Positions 14,315-22,833 of a DNA stretch of 26,408 nt are shown one piece after another (the first letter of the stretch is position 1; each line of letters starts with the position of its first letter). The position numbers were made by a program, and so were the translations under genes. The DNA comes from WHSV01 sp050693975 (GTDB taxonomy: Bacteria; Actinomycetota; CADDZG01; WHSQ01), in contig JBOGWV010000209.1 in the NCBI GenBank assembly GCA_050693975.1, positions 1-26,408 on the forward strand, in the 5' to 3' direction. The notes under the pieces were generated by a model that saw nothing but the letters and a program-made list of their open reading frames with translations, made no database searches and had not been told where the DNA came from.

Positions 14315-14320
14315 AGTATA
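14315..14320 (-). promoter_or_regulatory. Candidate -10 box for rodZ-like/rimO
   Basis: TATACT on the minus strand differs by one base from TATAAT. No good -35 is found at 16-18 nt; the sequence there is GGGTTT-like. It would start a transcript with a leader of about 50 nt. Confidence 0.45.
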
Positions 14321-14369
14321 GGGCGGCCTCATTTAGAAAACCCCTAGGGGGGCGAGGTGGGGCCCCACA

Positions 14370-14417
14370 ACAACGTAATTCACGTTGTATTTGGGTTAGT
14401 TCCCGCACTCATGCGGG
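14370..14417 (-). terminator. Two hairpins downstream of ftsK, possible terminator
   Basis: Within 60 nt after the ftsK stop lie two perfect stem-loops: CCCGCA/TGCGGG with a 4-nt loop (14402-14417) and ACAACGT/ACGTTGT with a 5-nt loop (14370-14388). On the minus strand neither is followed by a T-run. They may end or process the ftsK transcript before the rodZ-like promoter. Confidence 0.35.
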
Positions 14418-14425
14418 TCAAAAAG

Positions 14426-16795
14426 TTAGGCGTCGCCGGACTCTTGGGCGTCGTTCAGCTCCTCGCCGGTCATGAGGACGTCGCGTGGTTTCGATCCGTG
14501 CGAGGGCCCCACGACGCCGCGCTGCTCGAGCAGATCCATGAGGCGGCCGGCGCGGGCGAATCCGACCTTGAGCTTGCGCTGCAGCATCGAGGTCGAGCCA
14601 AGCTGGCTGCGAACCACGAGCTCCATGGCTTCGTTCAGCAGATCGTCGTCGTCGCCGCCGCCCCCGATCCCTCCGCCGGAGCCACCGATGGCGACGTCCT
14701 CGGAGGTGATGCCGTCGATGTATGTGGGCTGACCCTGTCGCCGGGTGTGGCCGACGACCGCGGCGACCTCTCGCTCATTTACCCAGGCTCCCTGGATGCG
14801 ACGAGCCTTGGACGAGTTCGCGTGCAGGAACAACATGTCGCCATGACCGATCAGCTTGTCGGCACCACCTTGATCCAGAATGACGCGCGAGTCCTGCTGA
14901 CTGGCTACCGAGAAGGCGAGCCGCGACGGGATGTTGGCTTTGATGAGACCGGTAACGACGTCTACCGAAGGACGTTGCGTGGCAAGTACCAGGTGTATGC
15001 CGACGGCGCGCGCCATCTGCGCGATGCGGCAGATCGCGCTCTCGACGTCGCGCGGCGCTACCATCATCAGATCTGAGAGTTCGTCGACGACGACGAGGAT
15101 GTACGGCAGCGGTTCGGGATCCGGCTCGAGCTCGTCGTGCTTGACGACAGTTCCGCGCGCAACGGCGTCGTTGTAGAAGTCGAGATTGCGCATGCCGTTG
15201 GTCGCCAGCGTTTCGTAACGCATCTCCATTTCCTTGACGACCCAGTTGAGCGCGGCCGCGGCCTTCTTCGGCACGGTTACCACCGGGCTCAGTAGATGCG
15301 GGACGCCGGCGAAGTTACTTAGCTCGACGCGCTTGGGATCGATCAGGATCATGCGCACCTGATCGGGCCGCGAGCGCGCCAGCACCGAGGTGATCATCGA
15401 GTTGATGCACGACGACTTTCCAGAGTTCGTCGCGCCGGCGATCAATAAGTGGGGCATCTCGGTCAGGTTCGTCAGCACGGGCTCTCCGGAGATGTCCACT
15501 CCCAGTGCTACGGCCAGGGGATGCTTGTCGGCCTGAGCCTCGCGGGACGACAGGACGTCGCCCAGGGTGACGAGCTGGCGGCTGCGGTTCGGGACCTCGA
15601 TTCCGATGGCGCTGCGTCCTGGGATCGGGGCGAGAAAGCGCAGCTCGCCCGAGGCGAGGGCATATTTGATCTCATTGGACAGCGATAGGACCCGGTTGAC
15701 CTTGACTCCCTCCCCCAGCTCGATCTCGAAGCGAGTCACGGTGGGTCCTGCGGTGTGCCCCGTGACAGAGGCGTCGACCTTGAACTGCTGGAGGGTCGCC
15801 TCGAGGGTCTCGCTCATCTCGTCGATGCCGCGCGCCGAGACCTCTCGATCGCCGCCCTTGGCCAGTAGGTCGAGGCCCGGCAGCTTGTAGTTGCTCGAAT
15901 CCCCGACCACGAGGGCCATCTGGGTCGGTCTGCCCGCGCCGAGGCTCGAGGGGGGCCGCTCGCCATCGTCGCGCGACCTCGCCCCCTTCCGGGGACGGGA
16001 AGCGGTTGCCACGACCTCCTCGTCGTCCTCGATATAGACATCGTCGTCGGGGATCTCGTCCTCGTCGTAGTCATCCTCGTCGACGTGCCCGGCGATCAGC
16101 CCCCTCAGAAACGCAACCGCGTGACTCAGTGCGAGCCGGATCCAGTGGACGACCCGGCTGACCGGGGTTTTGGTGACGATCATCAGGCTTGCGGCCAGGG
16201 CCACGCCTAGCACCACCCACGTCGCCCACACGCCGATGAGGCCCGAAAGCGGGTTGGCGGCCATCGCTCCGAAGATGCCGCCGATGTTCGAGAGCTTCTC
16301 GAGCGAGGCGTAGAGGGGCTTGTTGCCGGCGGCGAGATGAAACATCCCGGTCGCGGCGAAGAGGCCCAGGGTGGTCCCGGCCATGATCCTGCCTACGTGA
16401 AGACGCAGCACGGGGGCCAGCAACATCGCGCCACCAGCGAAAACCACCGGGGGCAGAGCAACCGCGACGTCGCCGACGAACAGCCGGGTCAGGTAGTCCA
16501 GCCCGCGCCCGAGCGGCCCGGCGCCAGCGGCATACACACCGAGGCCGCCCAGCACCGCGCCGAACATGACGACCAGACCCCACACCTCGACCGGGGCGTT
16601 GACGATCCCGACGTAGGCCCACTTCATAAAGGTGACGAAGGGATTGGGCCTCCGGGGCGGGCGTCTTCTGGCGGACGCCCGGCGGGCGGGCGTCCTGCCC
16701 GGGCGCTTTCGGGACGCGCTCGACCGACCCCGCTTGGATGACGAGTTCGACCTGCCCCTTGGCTTGCGGGCCTTGCCGCGCGTCCTGGTGGCCAC
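14426..16795 (-). CDS. ftsK: DNA translocase FtsK/SpoIIIE
   Basis: FtsK is a septum-located hexameric ATPase that pumps chromosomal DNA during division. This 789-residue protein has a very basic Arg/Ser-rich N-terminus (1-50), about four membrane helices (about 60-220), an acidic linker (DEDDYDEDEIPDDD) and the motor. Walker A is GATNSGKSS with K460, Walker B VVVDELSDLM with D571-E572. A C-terminal gamma winged-helix (about 718-775, LLNEAMELVVRSQLGSTSML) should read orienting sequences on DNA. The GTG at 16795 is chosen because AAGGGA lies 7 nt upstream and the protein then starts with VATRTRGKARK; the frame remains open 93 nt further. All essential motor residues are present. Confidence 0.97.
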   Translation of the reverse strand: MATRTRGKARKPRGRSNSSSKRGRSSASRKRPGRTPARRASARRRPPRRPNPFVTFMKWAYVGIVNAPVEVWGLVVMFGAVLGGLGVYAAGAGPLGRGLDYLTRLFVGDVAVALPPVVFAGGAMLLAPVLRLHVGRIMAGTTLGLFAATGMFHLAAGNKPLYASLEKLSNIGGIFGAMAANPLSGLIGVWATWVVLGVALAASLMIVTKTPVSRVVHWIRLALSHAVAFLRGLIAGHVDEDDYDEDEIPDDDVYIEDDEEVVATASRPRKGARSRDDGERPPSSLGAGRPTQMALVVGDSSNYKLPGLDLLAKGGDREVSARGIDEMSETLEATLQQFKVDASVTGHTAGPTVTRFEIELGEGVKVNRVLSLSNEIKYALASGELRFLAPIPGRSAIGIEVPNRSRQLVTLGDVLSSREAQADKHPLAVALGVDISGEPVLTNLTEMPHLLIAGATNSGKSSCINSMITSVLARSRPDQVRMILIDPKRVELSNFAGVPHLLSPVVTVPKKAAAALNWVVKEMEMRYETLATNGMRNLDFYNDAVARGTVVKHDELEPDPEPLPYILVVVDELSDLMMVAPRDVESAICRIAQMARAVGIHLVLATQRPSVDVVTGLIKANIPSRLAFSVASQQDSRVILDQGGADKLIGHGDMLFLHANSSKARRIQGAWVNEREVAAVVGHTRRQGQPTYIDGITSEDVAIGGSGGGIGGGGDDDDLLNEAMELVVRSQLGSTSMLQRKLKVGFARAGRLMDLLEQRGVVGPSHGSKPRDVLMTGEELNDAQESGDA

Positions 16796-17109
16796 CGGGA
16801 GTTCCCTTCTCGATGCTGCCGGCGAATAGATCACAAAAGTAACATCAGTTAACACCAGCAACAGGATTTTTTGGGAACCCAAATCCAATCCCGCGAAGAG
16901 GGCTTCAGGTGGGCACGGAGAATCCTCCGACCAGGTGTTCGTCCACTCACCTGCGTTTACGCCGGAGCAATGGGCGGTAATGACACTCTCGCTACCTTTG
17001 TAGCGAATGAAGATAATTCGACCCAGAAACTTGTGCGAATTGAACAGCCGGCGTCGTCTCTGCTCGAGCCACCAAATCGCATCTCTGGGCGTTCACTTAG
17101 GGGGGATTG
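16796..17109. other. Divergent region between ftsK and the M14 peptidase gene
   Basis: This 314-nt gap must hold promoters for ftsK (minus) and the peptidase (plus). Two perfect 6-bp hairpins are seen: CAGGTG/CACCTG with a 10-nt loop (16932-16953) and CGCTAC/GTAGCG with a 4-nt loop (16990-17005). A possible -10 GATAAT for the plus strand lies at 17012-17017 but lacks a convincing -35. The sequence is richer in A and T than its flanks. No coding frame or known riboswitch core is recognised. Confidence 0.55.
16803..16808 (-). promoter_or_regulatory. Ribosome binding site of ftsK
   Basis: AAGGGA on the minus strand lies 7 nt before the GTG at 16795 and supports that start over the TTG-type start at 16888. 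Confidence 0.6.
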
Positions 17110-20100
17110 ATGCAACGTCGCTTGGTCGCTCTGGTCGCTGTCTGCCTTCTGTTCGCCGTCACCTTCGTCGCCGCCACCTCGGGGAAGTCGATAGCGACTC
17201 CCGCCGCCACCGACGAAACTCAGTACTCGCTGATGGGCCGGGCGTTTCCCGACCCCCACGGTTGCGTCAGAGGTCTCCCCGGAAAGAGCCCGTGGGCCAA
17301 GGGGCAGGTCTGTGCCTCGCAGTACATCCAGTGGGACGAGGCGATCGGCGGCCTCAAGTTCCTCGAGCAGCGTTTTCCTCGCTATCTCCAGGTGATCAAC
17401 CTCAAGACCCAGTACGGCGATCATCCCGAGCTGTCCGACGAGGAGCTCCAGTCCGCCGGGTTGCCCCGCGAGGACCTGACCCGCGACAAGCGCGACCTGT
17501 ATGCCATCAAGGTCACCGACCGCAACTCGCCGGTTCCGGAGGCGGAGCGCAAGCACTTCGCCTACTCACTGTCGATCCATGGGATCGAGAGAGCGGGAAT
17601 CGAGGGCGGTATCAGGGCCGTCGAGGACCTTGTCACCTGGGCCGCCTGCGAGCAGGACGCCGAAGCGGCCCCCGCATGCGCGAGCGAGGGACCCTTCCCC
17701 AAGCCGATTCTGGAGCCTTCGAACTCCGGCCCCACGGCAGGAGAGGTTCTGGCCAACGGCGTCGTCTACTTCGTTCTTTCCAACCCCGACGGCTGGCACC
17801 GCGGCGAGGTCACCAAGGGAGGCGTTTCCTTCCAGCGTTTCAACGGCAATGGAATGGACGTGAACCGCGACTGGCCGACCATCGGCTACACCGAGGGTCA
17901 GTACACGCCCGCCTCGGAACCGGAGACGAGAGGCTACGCAAGCTATCTGAGCTTCGTCCGGGACCAGACCGCCGCGGGCCGCTTCGATGCCGGAATCGAC
18001 CTTCACGGCATGCTCACCGCGCCCTCGTTCTCGTTCACGCTCCTGGGATCGGGACAGCGCGACTACCGCAAGAACGCGCTCAGCGTCGACACCTCGATCA
18101 AGACCTTCCGTGACTCCGAGGAGCGCCTGTCCTGGAGTCCGCTGATCGCACCGGCGGACTCGTGCCCCGGCGCGGTCGAGGTGCCGGAGCTCGGCGGGAA
18201 CGTCCCGATGTGCTCGGACCAGTGGGGGACGGTCTGGGACACGATCAACTATCAGGTAACGGGATCGTTCGGCGACTGGATGGACTCGCCACTCGGTCTC
18301 GACGCCATCGGAATCGACAACGAGATGGCGTTGTCGCACCTGGCTCCAAATACGCTCTTCGACCCCGATATCGAGCAGCTCCACGTCGACGGGAACAAGG
18401 GCCTCATCTACTCGCAGATCGCGTCGCTGCTGGAAGAGCGGCCGGTGCAGTTCGAGCCGGGTGGCAAGGTCGCCTACGTCTTCGACCCCGACCGAATCAC
18501 CAACCCCGGTGGGGCACCCGCGGACGGTGCACCCAACAACCTTCCGACTCAGGACGACATCGACCACACCCAGGTGACCGGCGTTCAGGAGTTCAGCTTC
18601 GATGTGAAGGGACCTTCGGACGGGTTCTTCAACGGCGGCATGACCATCGAGGCAAACTTCGGCAACCTGGGCAGCAACTCGCCCAACTCGGCGGCCGAGC
18701 TCGTGCTCGAATATTGCGGCCCGCCCGACCACCCGGGGGACGAGGAGGGGTGTAGAGAGGTCGCGCACTACTTCAATCAGAGTCCGCTTTACCTGCAGGC
18801 TGGGGCGCGCATCGACCTCAACGACCCCAAGCCGGGTCCCTACCGAATCCGCCCCGAGGCCGGTCGGCTCTTGCCGACGAACTTCCACGTGAGCTTCAGC
18901 AACGCGTCGGCCTACCCGGTGCCCGATCAAGCTCCCTACGACGTCTCGCGCATGGACTTCTTCACGGATCTCAACAAGTACGTGGCTCCGGGCAGCGAGC
19001 TGACTCCAGTCTCGGTCGACTCGATCCTCCGAAGGGGTCGCAGAAGCATCAGGGCCTACGACTCCATCGTGGTGGCCGATGACTTCATGCCCGGGTTCGT
19101 GGCGCAGGACGGCGCACCCGCACCGGCCGGCGACCCTCAGGCCGACGAGAGCTTCTCGTTGTCTCCAACGGTGGCCCCCCTTCCCACCACCAGCGGAATC
19201 CACGAGTTCGAAGTCGACGAGGGCTTCGACAACGACCGCATAGTCGTGACCACGTCCTGGGGATTGCCCAGCGACTACGACGTTCACGTCGAGCGCCTCG
19301 ACCCGGCCACTAACGAATGGGAGGACCGGGGTTGCCAGTGCGAGTTCGTTAACAACGGCGAGGTGGTCACGGTGTTCGCCCCCGAGCCGGGAAGCTGGCG
19401 CATACGCGTCGAGAACTTCGCCGCCGTCCCGCAGCAGGTCGACGGCGAGATCGCGTTTTCGGCGGATCCCGCTCCGCCGCCGGCTCCGGCCAGTCGCTAC
19501 ACCGGCGAACAGTTCCAGGACTACGCCGGAACCCTCGCCGAGTTCGCGGGGCGCGGCGGAAACGTGGTGTTGACGGACGGCGCGCTTCAAGGGCTGCCGG
19601 CACTATCGACGGGAATCACCGCCGATCAGGTCACCGGAGGCTCCTTCTACGCGGGCTGGATGGACTTCGACGACGGACGCGGCGCCACCTACGACGTGCA
19701 CCCGCTTGCCCACGACGTGAACAAGGAGGGCACGGCCGAGGGAAGCTCGACCGTCGACGGGCAGAGCTTCGAGCACCGGCACCAGACCTACGAGCCGGTA
19801 CCTCTCGGTTACTACGTCAGCCCCGCGGGCGCGGGCAACTCCTCATGCGACAGCGACCGGTGCGATTCACCCAACTGGATCGTGGACCAACAGGCGTGGC
19901 AGGACGCCGGCGGCACAACCGCGGGCCGCACGCTCGTGCGAGCAACCGTTTCGCCGGGAAGCGATAGCACCACAGGGACCTCGCTGGGAGAGCTCGATTT
20001 CGGAGCGGGCCGCATCCGCATCGCCGGCGCGCTGCTACCGGATCCCTCCGAGCACAACTATCACCCCTACGGCCTGTCCTCTTACGCGCTCACCTATACG

Positions 20101-20154
20101 GGCTATCAGCTGTTCGAGAACCTGGTGAATTGGACCCCGCTCTTCCCGAACTAG
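17110..20154 (+). CDS. Secreted M14 zinc carboxypeptidase with PPC and GATase-like C-terminal domains
   Basis: This 1014-residue exported protein starts with a signal peptide (MQRRLVALVAVCLLFAVTFVAA). The M14 domain (about 60-430) shows the zinc ligands H157 and E160 in SIHGIERAG and H299 in GIDLHGM, N252-R253 in DVNRDWP for substrate binding, and likely catalytic E405 in GIDNEMA. A middle beta-rich part follows, then a prepeptidase C-terminal-like domain (about 697-785; SWGLPSDYDVHVERLD, GSWRIRVENF) and a last part (about 797-1010; EFAGRGGNVVLTDGALQGLP) that resembles a glutamine-amidotransferase-like fold. ATG at 17110 is used: AGGGGGG lies 4 nt upstream; an adjacent TTG is less likely. It is the only plus-strand gene between ftsK and rnj. 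Substrates are probably external proteins or peptides. Confidence 0.92.
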   Translation: MQRRLVALVAVCLLFAVTFVAATSGKSIATPAATDETQYSLMGRAFPDPHGCVRGLPGKSPWAKGQVCASQYIQWDEAIGGLKFLEQRFPRYLQVINLKTQYGDHPELSDEELQSAGLPREDLTRDKRDLYAIKVTDRNSPVPEAERKHFAYSLSIHGIERAGIEGGIRAVEDLVTWAACEQDAEAAPACASEGPFPKPILEPSNSGPTAGEVLANGVVYFVLSNPDGWHRGEVTKGGVSFQRFNGNGMDVNRDWPTIGYTEGQYTPASEPETRGYASYLSFVRDQTAAGRFDAGIDLHGMLTAPSFSFTLLGSGQRDYRKNALSVDTSIKTFRDSEERLSWSPLIAPADSCPGAVEVPELGGNVPMCSDQWGTVWDTINYQVTGSFGDWMDSPLGLDAIGIDNEMALSHLAPNTLFDPDIEQLHVDGNKGLIYSQIASLLEERPVQFEPGGKVAYVFDPDRITNPGGAPADGAPNNLPTQDDIDHTQVTGVQEFSFDVKGPSDGFFNGGMTIEANFGNLGSNSPNSAAELVLEYCGPPDHPGDEEGCREVAHYFNQSPLYLQAGARIDLNDPKPGPYRIRPEAGRLLPTNFHVSFSNASAYPVPDQAPYDVSRMDFFTDLNKYVAPGSELTPVSVDSILRRGRRSIRAYDSIVVADDFMPGFVAQDGAPAPAGDPQADESFSLSPTVAPLPTTSGIHEFEVDEGFDNDRIVVTTSWGLPSDYDVHVERLDPATNEWEDRGCQCEFVNNGEVVTVFAPEPGSWRIRVENFAAVPQQVDGEIAFSADPAPPPAPASRYTGEQFQDYAGTLAEFAGRGGNVVLTDGALQGLPALSTGITADQVTGGSFYAGWMDFDDGRGATYDVHPLAHDVNKEGTAEGSSTVDGQSFEHRHQTYEPVPLGYYVSPAGAGNSSCDSDRCDSPNWIVDQQAWQDAGGTTAGRTLVRATVSPGSDSTTGTSLGELDFGAGRIRIAGALLPDPSEHNYHPYGLSSYALTYTGYQLFENLVNWTPLFPN

Positions 20155-20163
20155 AGCGCGGGG
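20135..20163. terminator. Shared hairpin at the convergent M14 and rnj ends
   Basis: CCCCGC (20135-20140) pairs with GCGGGG (20158-20163); TCT and AGA extend the stem across a 2-nt bulge. The M14 stop codon at 20152-20154 overlaps the hairpin and the rnj stop begins at its edge. It could stop both transcripts, but T-runs are missing on both sides. Confidence 0.4.
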
Positions 20164-21807
20164 CTAGATCTCCATGATGACCGGCAGGATCATCGGGCGC
20201 CGGTGAGTCGAGTGCCATACGAACTCACCGAGCGCCCGCCTGCAGGTCTTCTTGATGGTCTGCCAGTCGGTCACCTTCTCGCCCTCGAGTTGCTCGAGCG
20301 CGTCGAAGACCCTGTCCGCGGCCTCGTCGAGAAAATCGCGTGACTGGTCCATGTGGACGAACCCACGGCTGATGAGGTCGGGCCCCGCCAGGATCTCGCC
20401 GCTCTGCGAATCGATGGTGATGACACACATGAGGAAGCCGTCCTCCGCGAGGAGGCGGCGATCGCGCAGCACGGTCGGCCCCACGTCGCCGACCCCGAGG
20501 CCGTCGACCAGGACCATTCCGGCGGTCACCCGTCCGTCGCGCCGCACCTTGCCCCCCTTCAGCTCGAGAACGTCACCGTCCTCGACCAGAGAGATGTCTC
20601 GTTCGGGGATACCGACGCTAGACGCGATCTTCTTGTGCAGAGCGAGGTGCCGGTACTCGCCGTGAACGGGCACGAAATGGCGCGGCCGTACCACGTTCAG
20701 CATCTCCCGCAGCTCGTCGGACGCAGCGTGTCCCGACACATGGACCGCGCTGGTTTCTGCCGAATGAACGTCGGCACCGGCCTTGTAGAGCGAGTTGATT
20801 ACGCGATGAACCGCCGATTCGTTGCCTGGAATCGCACTGGCGGACAGGATCACGGTGTCGCCGCGCGCCGCGTGAACGAGCTTGTGGCTGCCTGCGGCGA
20901 TCAGCGCCAGCGCCGAGAGTGGCTCGCCCTGAGATCCCGTGCACACCAGCACCGTCTTTGAGGGGCGCTGCCGGTCGATCTCGTCGGAGGACATGATGGT
21001 GGTGTCCTTGATCTTGATGTAGCCGAGGTCGCGGCCCACCTCGACGTTGTTGACCATCGAGCGCCCGATGAACGCGACCTTGCGTCCAGTTTCCTCGGCT
21101 ATCTCGCACACCTGCTGGATGCGGTGAAGGTTCGACGCGAAGCAGGCAACGATGATCCGCTGTTCGGCGGATGCAAAGATGTTCCTGAGTGTGTTTCCAA
21201 CCACGGCCTCGGATGGTGTCCGGCCCGGGGTCTCTGCGTTGGTGGAGTCGCTGAGCATGATGTCGACGCCCTCGCGAGCGACCTCGGCGAAGCCCTCGAT
21301 GTCCGTATGCCGTCCGTCGATGGGAGACTCGTCGATTTTGAAATCGCCCGTGTAGAGGATGCGGCCGTCGGGTGTGTCGATTACGGGGGCGATGGCGTCG
21401 GGAATCGAGTGTGAGACCGCGAGGAAGCGGCAGGTGAACGGGCCGATCGTCCGGCGACCGGGCGCAGCGATGTCCACGAAGGCCGCCTTGACGCCGTGCT
21501 CCTCGAGCCGTCTTCGCGCGATCCCCAGAGTGAGCGGCGTGCCGTACACGGGCACATCCACCCCTTTCAGGAACCAGGCCAGCGCCCCGACATGATCCTC
21601 GTGGCCGTGGGTAAGCAGCACGCCGACGCAGTCATCAGCTCGCTCAGTGATGTGGGAAAAATCGGGAAGCACGAGGTCAACCCCGAGCATCTCCTCGTTC
21701 GGGAACGACAGACCGCAGTCGATCACCAGAATCTTGCCGTCGTGCTCGACCGCCCACATGTTGCGGCCGATCTCCCCGATACCTCCGAGGAAGATGATCC
21801 GGCTCAA
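20164..21807 (-). CDS. rnj: Ribonuclease J
   Basis: RNase J is a metallo-beta-lactamase/beta-CASP nuclease with endo- and 5'-3' exonuclease activity in mRNA decay and rRNA maturation. The 547-residue protein shows the zinc motif H67-G-H69-E-D71-H72 (LLTHGHEDHVGAL), SHSIPDA, YTGDFKID, the beta-CASP part (SDSTNAETPG) and the distal motifs SGHAASDEL and VPVHGEYRHL. A C-terminal domain of about 100 residues is present. The TTG start overlaps the dapA stop in TTGA, so translation is coupled; a purine-rich AAGGAACTGGG lies upstream. The cluster dapA-rnj is typical of Actinomycetota and Firmicutes. Identity is firm. Confidence 0.97.
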   Translation of the reverse strand: MSRIIFLGGIGEIGRNMWAVEHDGKILVIDCGLSFPNEEMLGVDLVLPDFSHITERADDCVGVLLTHGHEDHVGALAWFLKGVDVPVYGTPLTLGIARRRLEEHGVKAAFVDIAAPGRRTIGPFTCRFLAVSHSIPDAIAPVIDTPDGRILYTGDFKIDESPIDGRHTDIEGFAEVAREGVDIMLSDSTNAETPGRTPSEAVVGNTLRNIFASAEQRIIVACFASNLHRIQQVCEIAEETGRKVAFIGRSMVNNVEVGRDLGYIKIKDTTIMSSDEIDRQRPSKTVLVCTGSQGEPLSALALIAAGSHKLVHAARGDTVILSASAIPGNESAVHRVINSLYKAGADVHSAETSAVHVSGHAASDELREMLNVVRPRHFVPVHGEYRHLALHKKIASSVGIPERDISLVEDGDVLELKGGKVRRDGRVTAGMVLVDGLGVGDVGPTVLRDRRLLAEDGFLMCVITIDSQSGEILAGPDLISRGFVHMDQSRDFLDEAADRVFDALEQLEGEKVTDWQTIKKTCRRALGEFVWHSTHRRPMILPVIMEI

Positions 21808-22742
21808 TGAATCCCAGTTCCTTCAGTGGCCGGAGGCCATATCAGCCCCGCGCCCTCGAGTGCCTTACGAATGGCCGACGCCTCTTCGGGTGTCGGCGGC
21901 ACCAGCGGCAAGCGCGGCAGGCCCACGTCGAGCCCGATCATCGCGGCCGCAGCCTTGACGGGGATGGGGCTGGTCGTTAGACCCATGACCGTGCTCATGA
22001 GCGGCAGGTACTCGAGATAGATCCGCATCGCCTCTTCGTTCTTGCCATCGTTGAACGCGGAGACGATCTGCTTGAGCTGAGACCCGATCAGATGCGAGCA
22101 AACCGACACGACACCCACTACACCCCCGCCTAGATGTGGCATCAACATCAGGTCGTCACCGGAGTACAGCGCAAAGTCATCATGACCCGCGGTGTCGAGG
22201 TCCGAACGAAGCTTGGCGGTCTCGAGCGGGTTCCCCACCGCGTCCTTGTCGGCCACTATGTTGGGGTGCTCGGCCAGCTTCACCATCGTCGGACGCTCGA
22301 TGCGCATGCCGGTGCGGCCGGGGATGTCGTAGAGCATGAGGGGAACGCTCGATTCGTCGGCTATCGCGGTGAAGTGCGCGAGTAAGGCATTCTGGGGAGG
22401 CCTCGAGTAGTAAGGCGTAACGAGGAGACAGGCGTCGACCCCGCGCTCGGCGGCCTCCTTCGTCAGTTCGATCGACTCCGCGGTGTTGTACGTCCCCGTA
22501 CCCGCGATGACGGTGGCTCGCTCGCCAACCTCTTCCACCACGGTAGCGAACAACGCGAGCTTCTCATCGTGGCTCAAGACGGGGGACTCTCCCGTGGTGC
22601 CGCATACGACGAGCCCGTCCGAGCCATGCTCCACGAGGTGAGACGCAAGCTTGCGAGCGCCGTCGATGTTCAAAGACCCATCGGCGCCGAACGGCGTCAC
22701 CATCGCGGTCAGGACTTCCCCGAAGATCGCCCGGGCCATCAT
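21804..22742 (-). CDS. dapA: 4-hydroxy-tetrahydrodipicolinate synthase
   Basis: DapA condenses pyruvate with aspartate semialdehyde in the first step of the diaminopimelate/lysine branch. The 312-residue TIM-barrel protein has CGTTGESP (T49, T50), Y112 in TPYY, Y138 and R143 in LYDIPGRTG, and the Schiff-base lysine K166 in VADKDAVG. GGAGG stands 4 nt before ATG 22742 and 7 nt before ATG 22739, so either may be used; the second overlaps the stop of a 17-codon leader ORF. Upstream are a lipoprotein gene and dapB, and rnj overlaps downstream by 4 nt. The lysine-sensing site cannot be judged from this reading. Confidence 0.97.
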   Translation of the reverse strand: MMARAIFGEVLTAMVTPFGADGSLNIDGARKLASHLVEHGSDGLVVCGTTGESPVLSHDEKLALFATVVEEVGERATVIAGTGTYNTAESIELTKEAAERGVDACLLVTPYYSRPPQNALLAHFTAIADESSVPLMLYDIPGRTGMRIERPTMVKLAEHPNIVADKDAVGNPLETAKLRSDLDTAGHDDFALYSGDDLMLMPHLGGGVVGVVSVCSHLIGSQLKQIVSAFNDGKNEEAMRIYLEYLPLMSTVMGLTTSPIPVKAAAAMIGLDVGLPRLPLVPPTPEEASAIRKALEGAGLIWPPATEGTGIH

Positions 22743-22792
22743 CCCACCTCCATATCGAGGTTCCGTGTCATCCAGCTTGGTTGTGCATTCAC
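22739..22792 (-). CDS. Candidate 17-codon leader ORF coupled to dapA
   Basis: A GTG at 22792 stands 6 nt behind AGGAG (22799-22803) and opens a frame of 17 codons, VNAQPSWMTRNLDMEVG. Its TGA stop shares a base with the second ATG of dapA (TGATG). The dapA ribosome site lies inside its last codons. This layout allows translational coupling. There are no lysine codons, so classic attenuation by lysine supply is unlikely. It may also be a chance frame; conservation would decide. Confidence 0.4.
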   Translation of the reverse strand: MNAQPSWMTRNLDMEVG

Positions 22793-22833
22793 GCTACTCT
22801 CCTGTATCACCAGTTTCCCCCATCCACCGTGAC

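Noticed and set aside
14338..14349. CCCCTAGGGG recalled a CsoR-type copper operator
   Set aside because: Too short, with no A/T flanks of the known motif, and lies by rodZ/ftsK far from the copper genes.
16861..16980. GGGAACCCA and several G/C hairpins suggested a c-di-AMP (ydaO) riboswitch before a secreted hydrolase gene
   Set aside because: The conserved GGGTGAA and CAGCTAACCTCG-type cores are missing.
17566..19590. Long minus-strand frame opposite the M14 gene
   Set aside because: It mirrors a GC-rich coding sequence, has no ribosome site and no recognisable domain.
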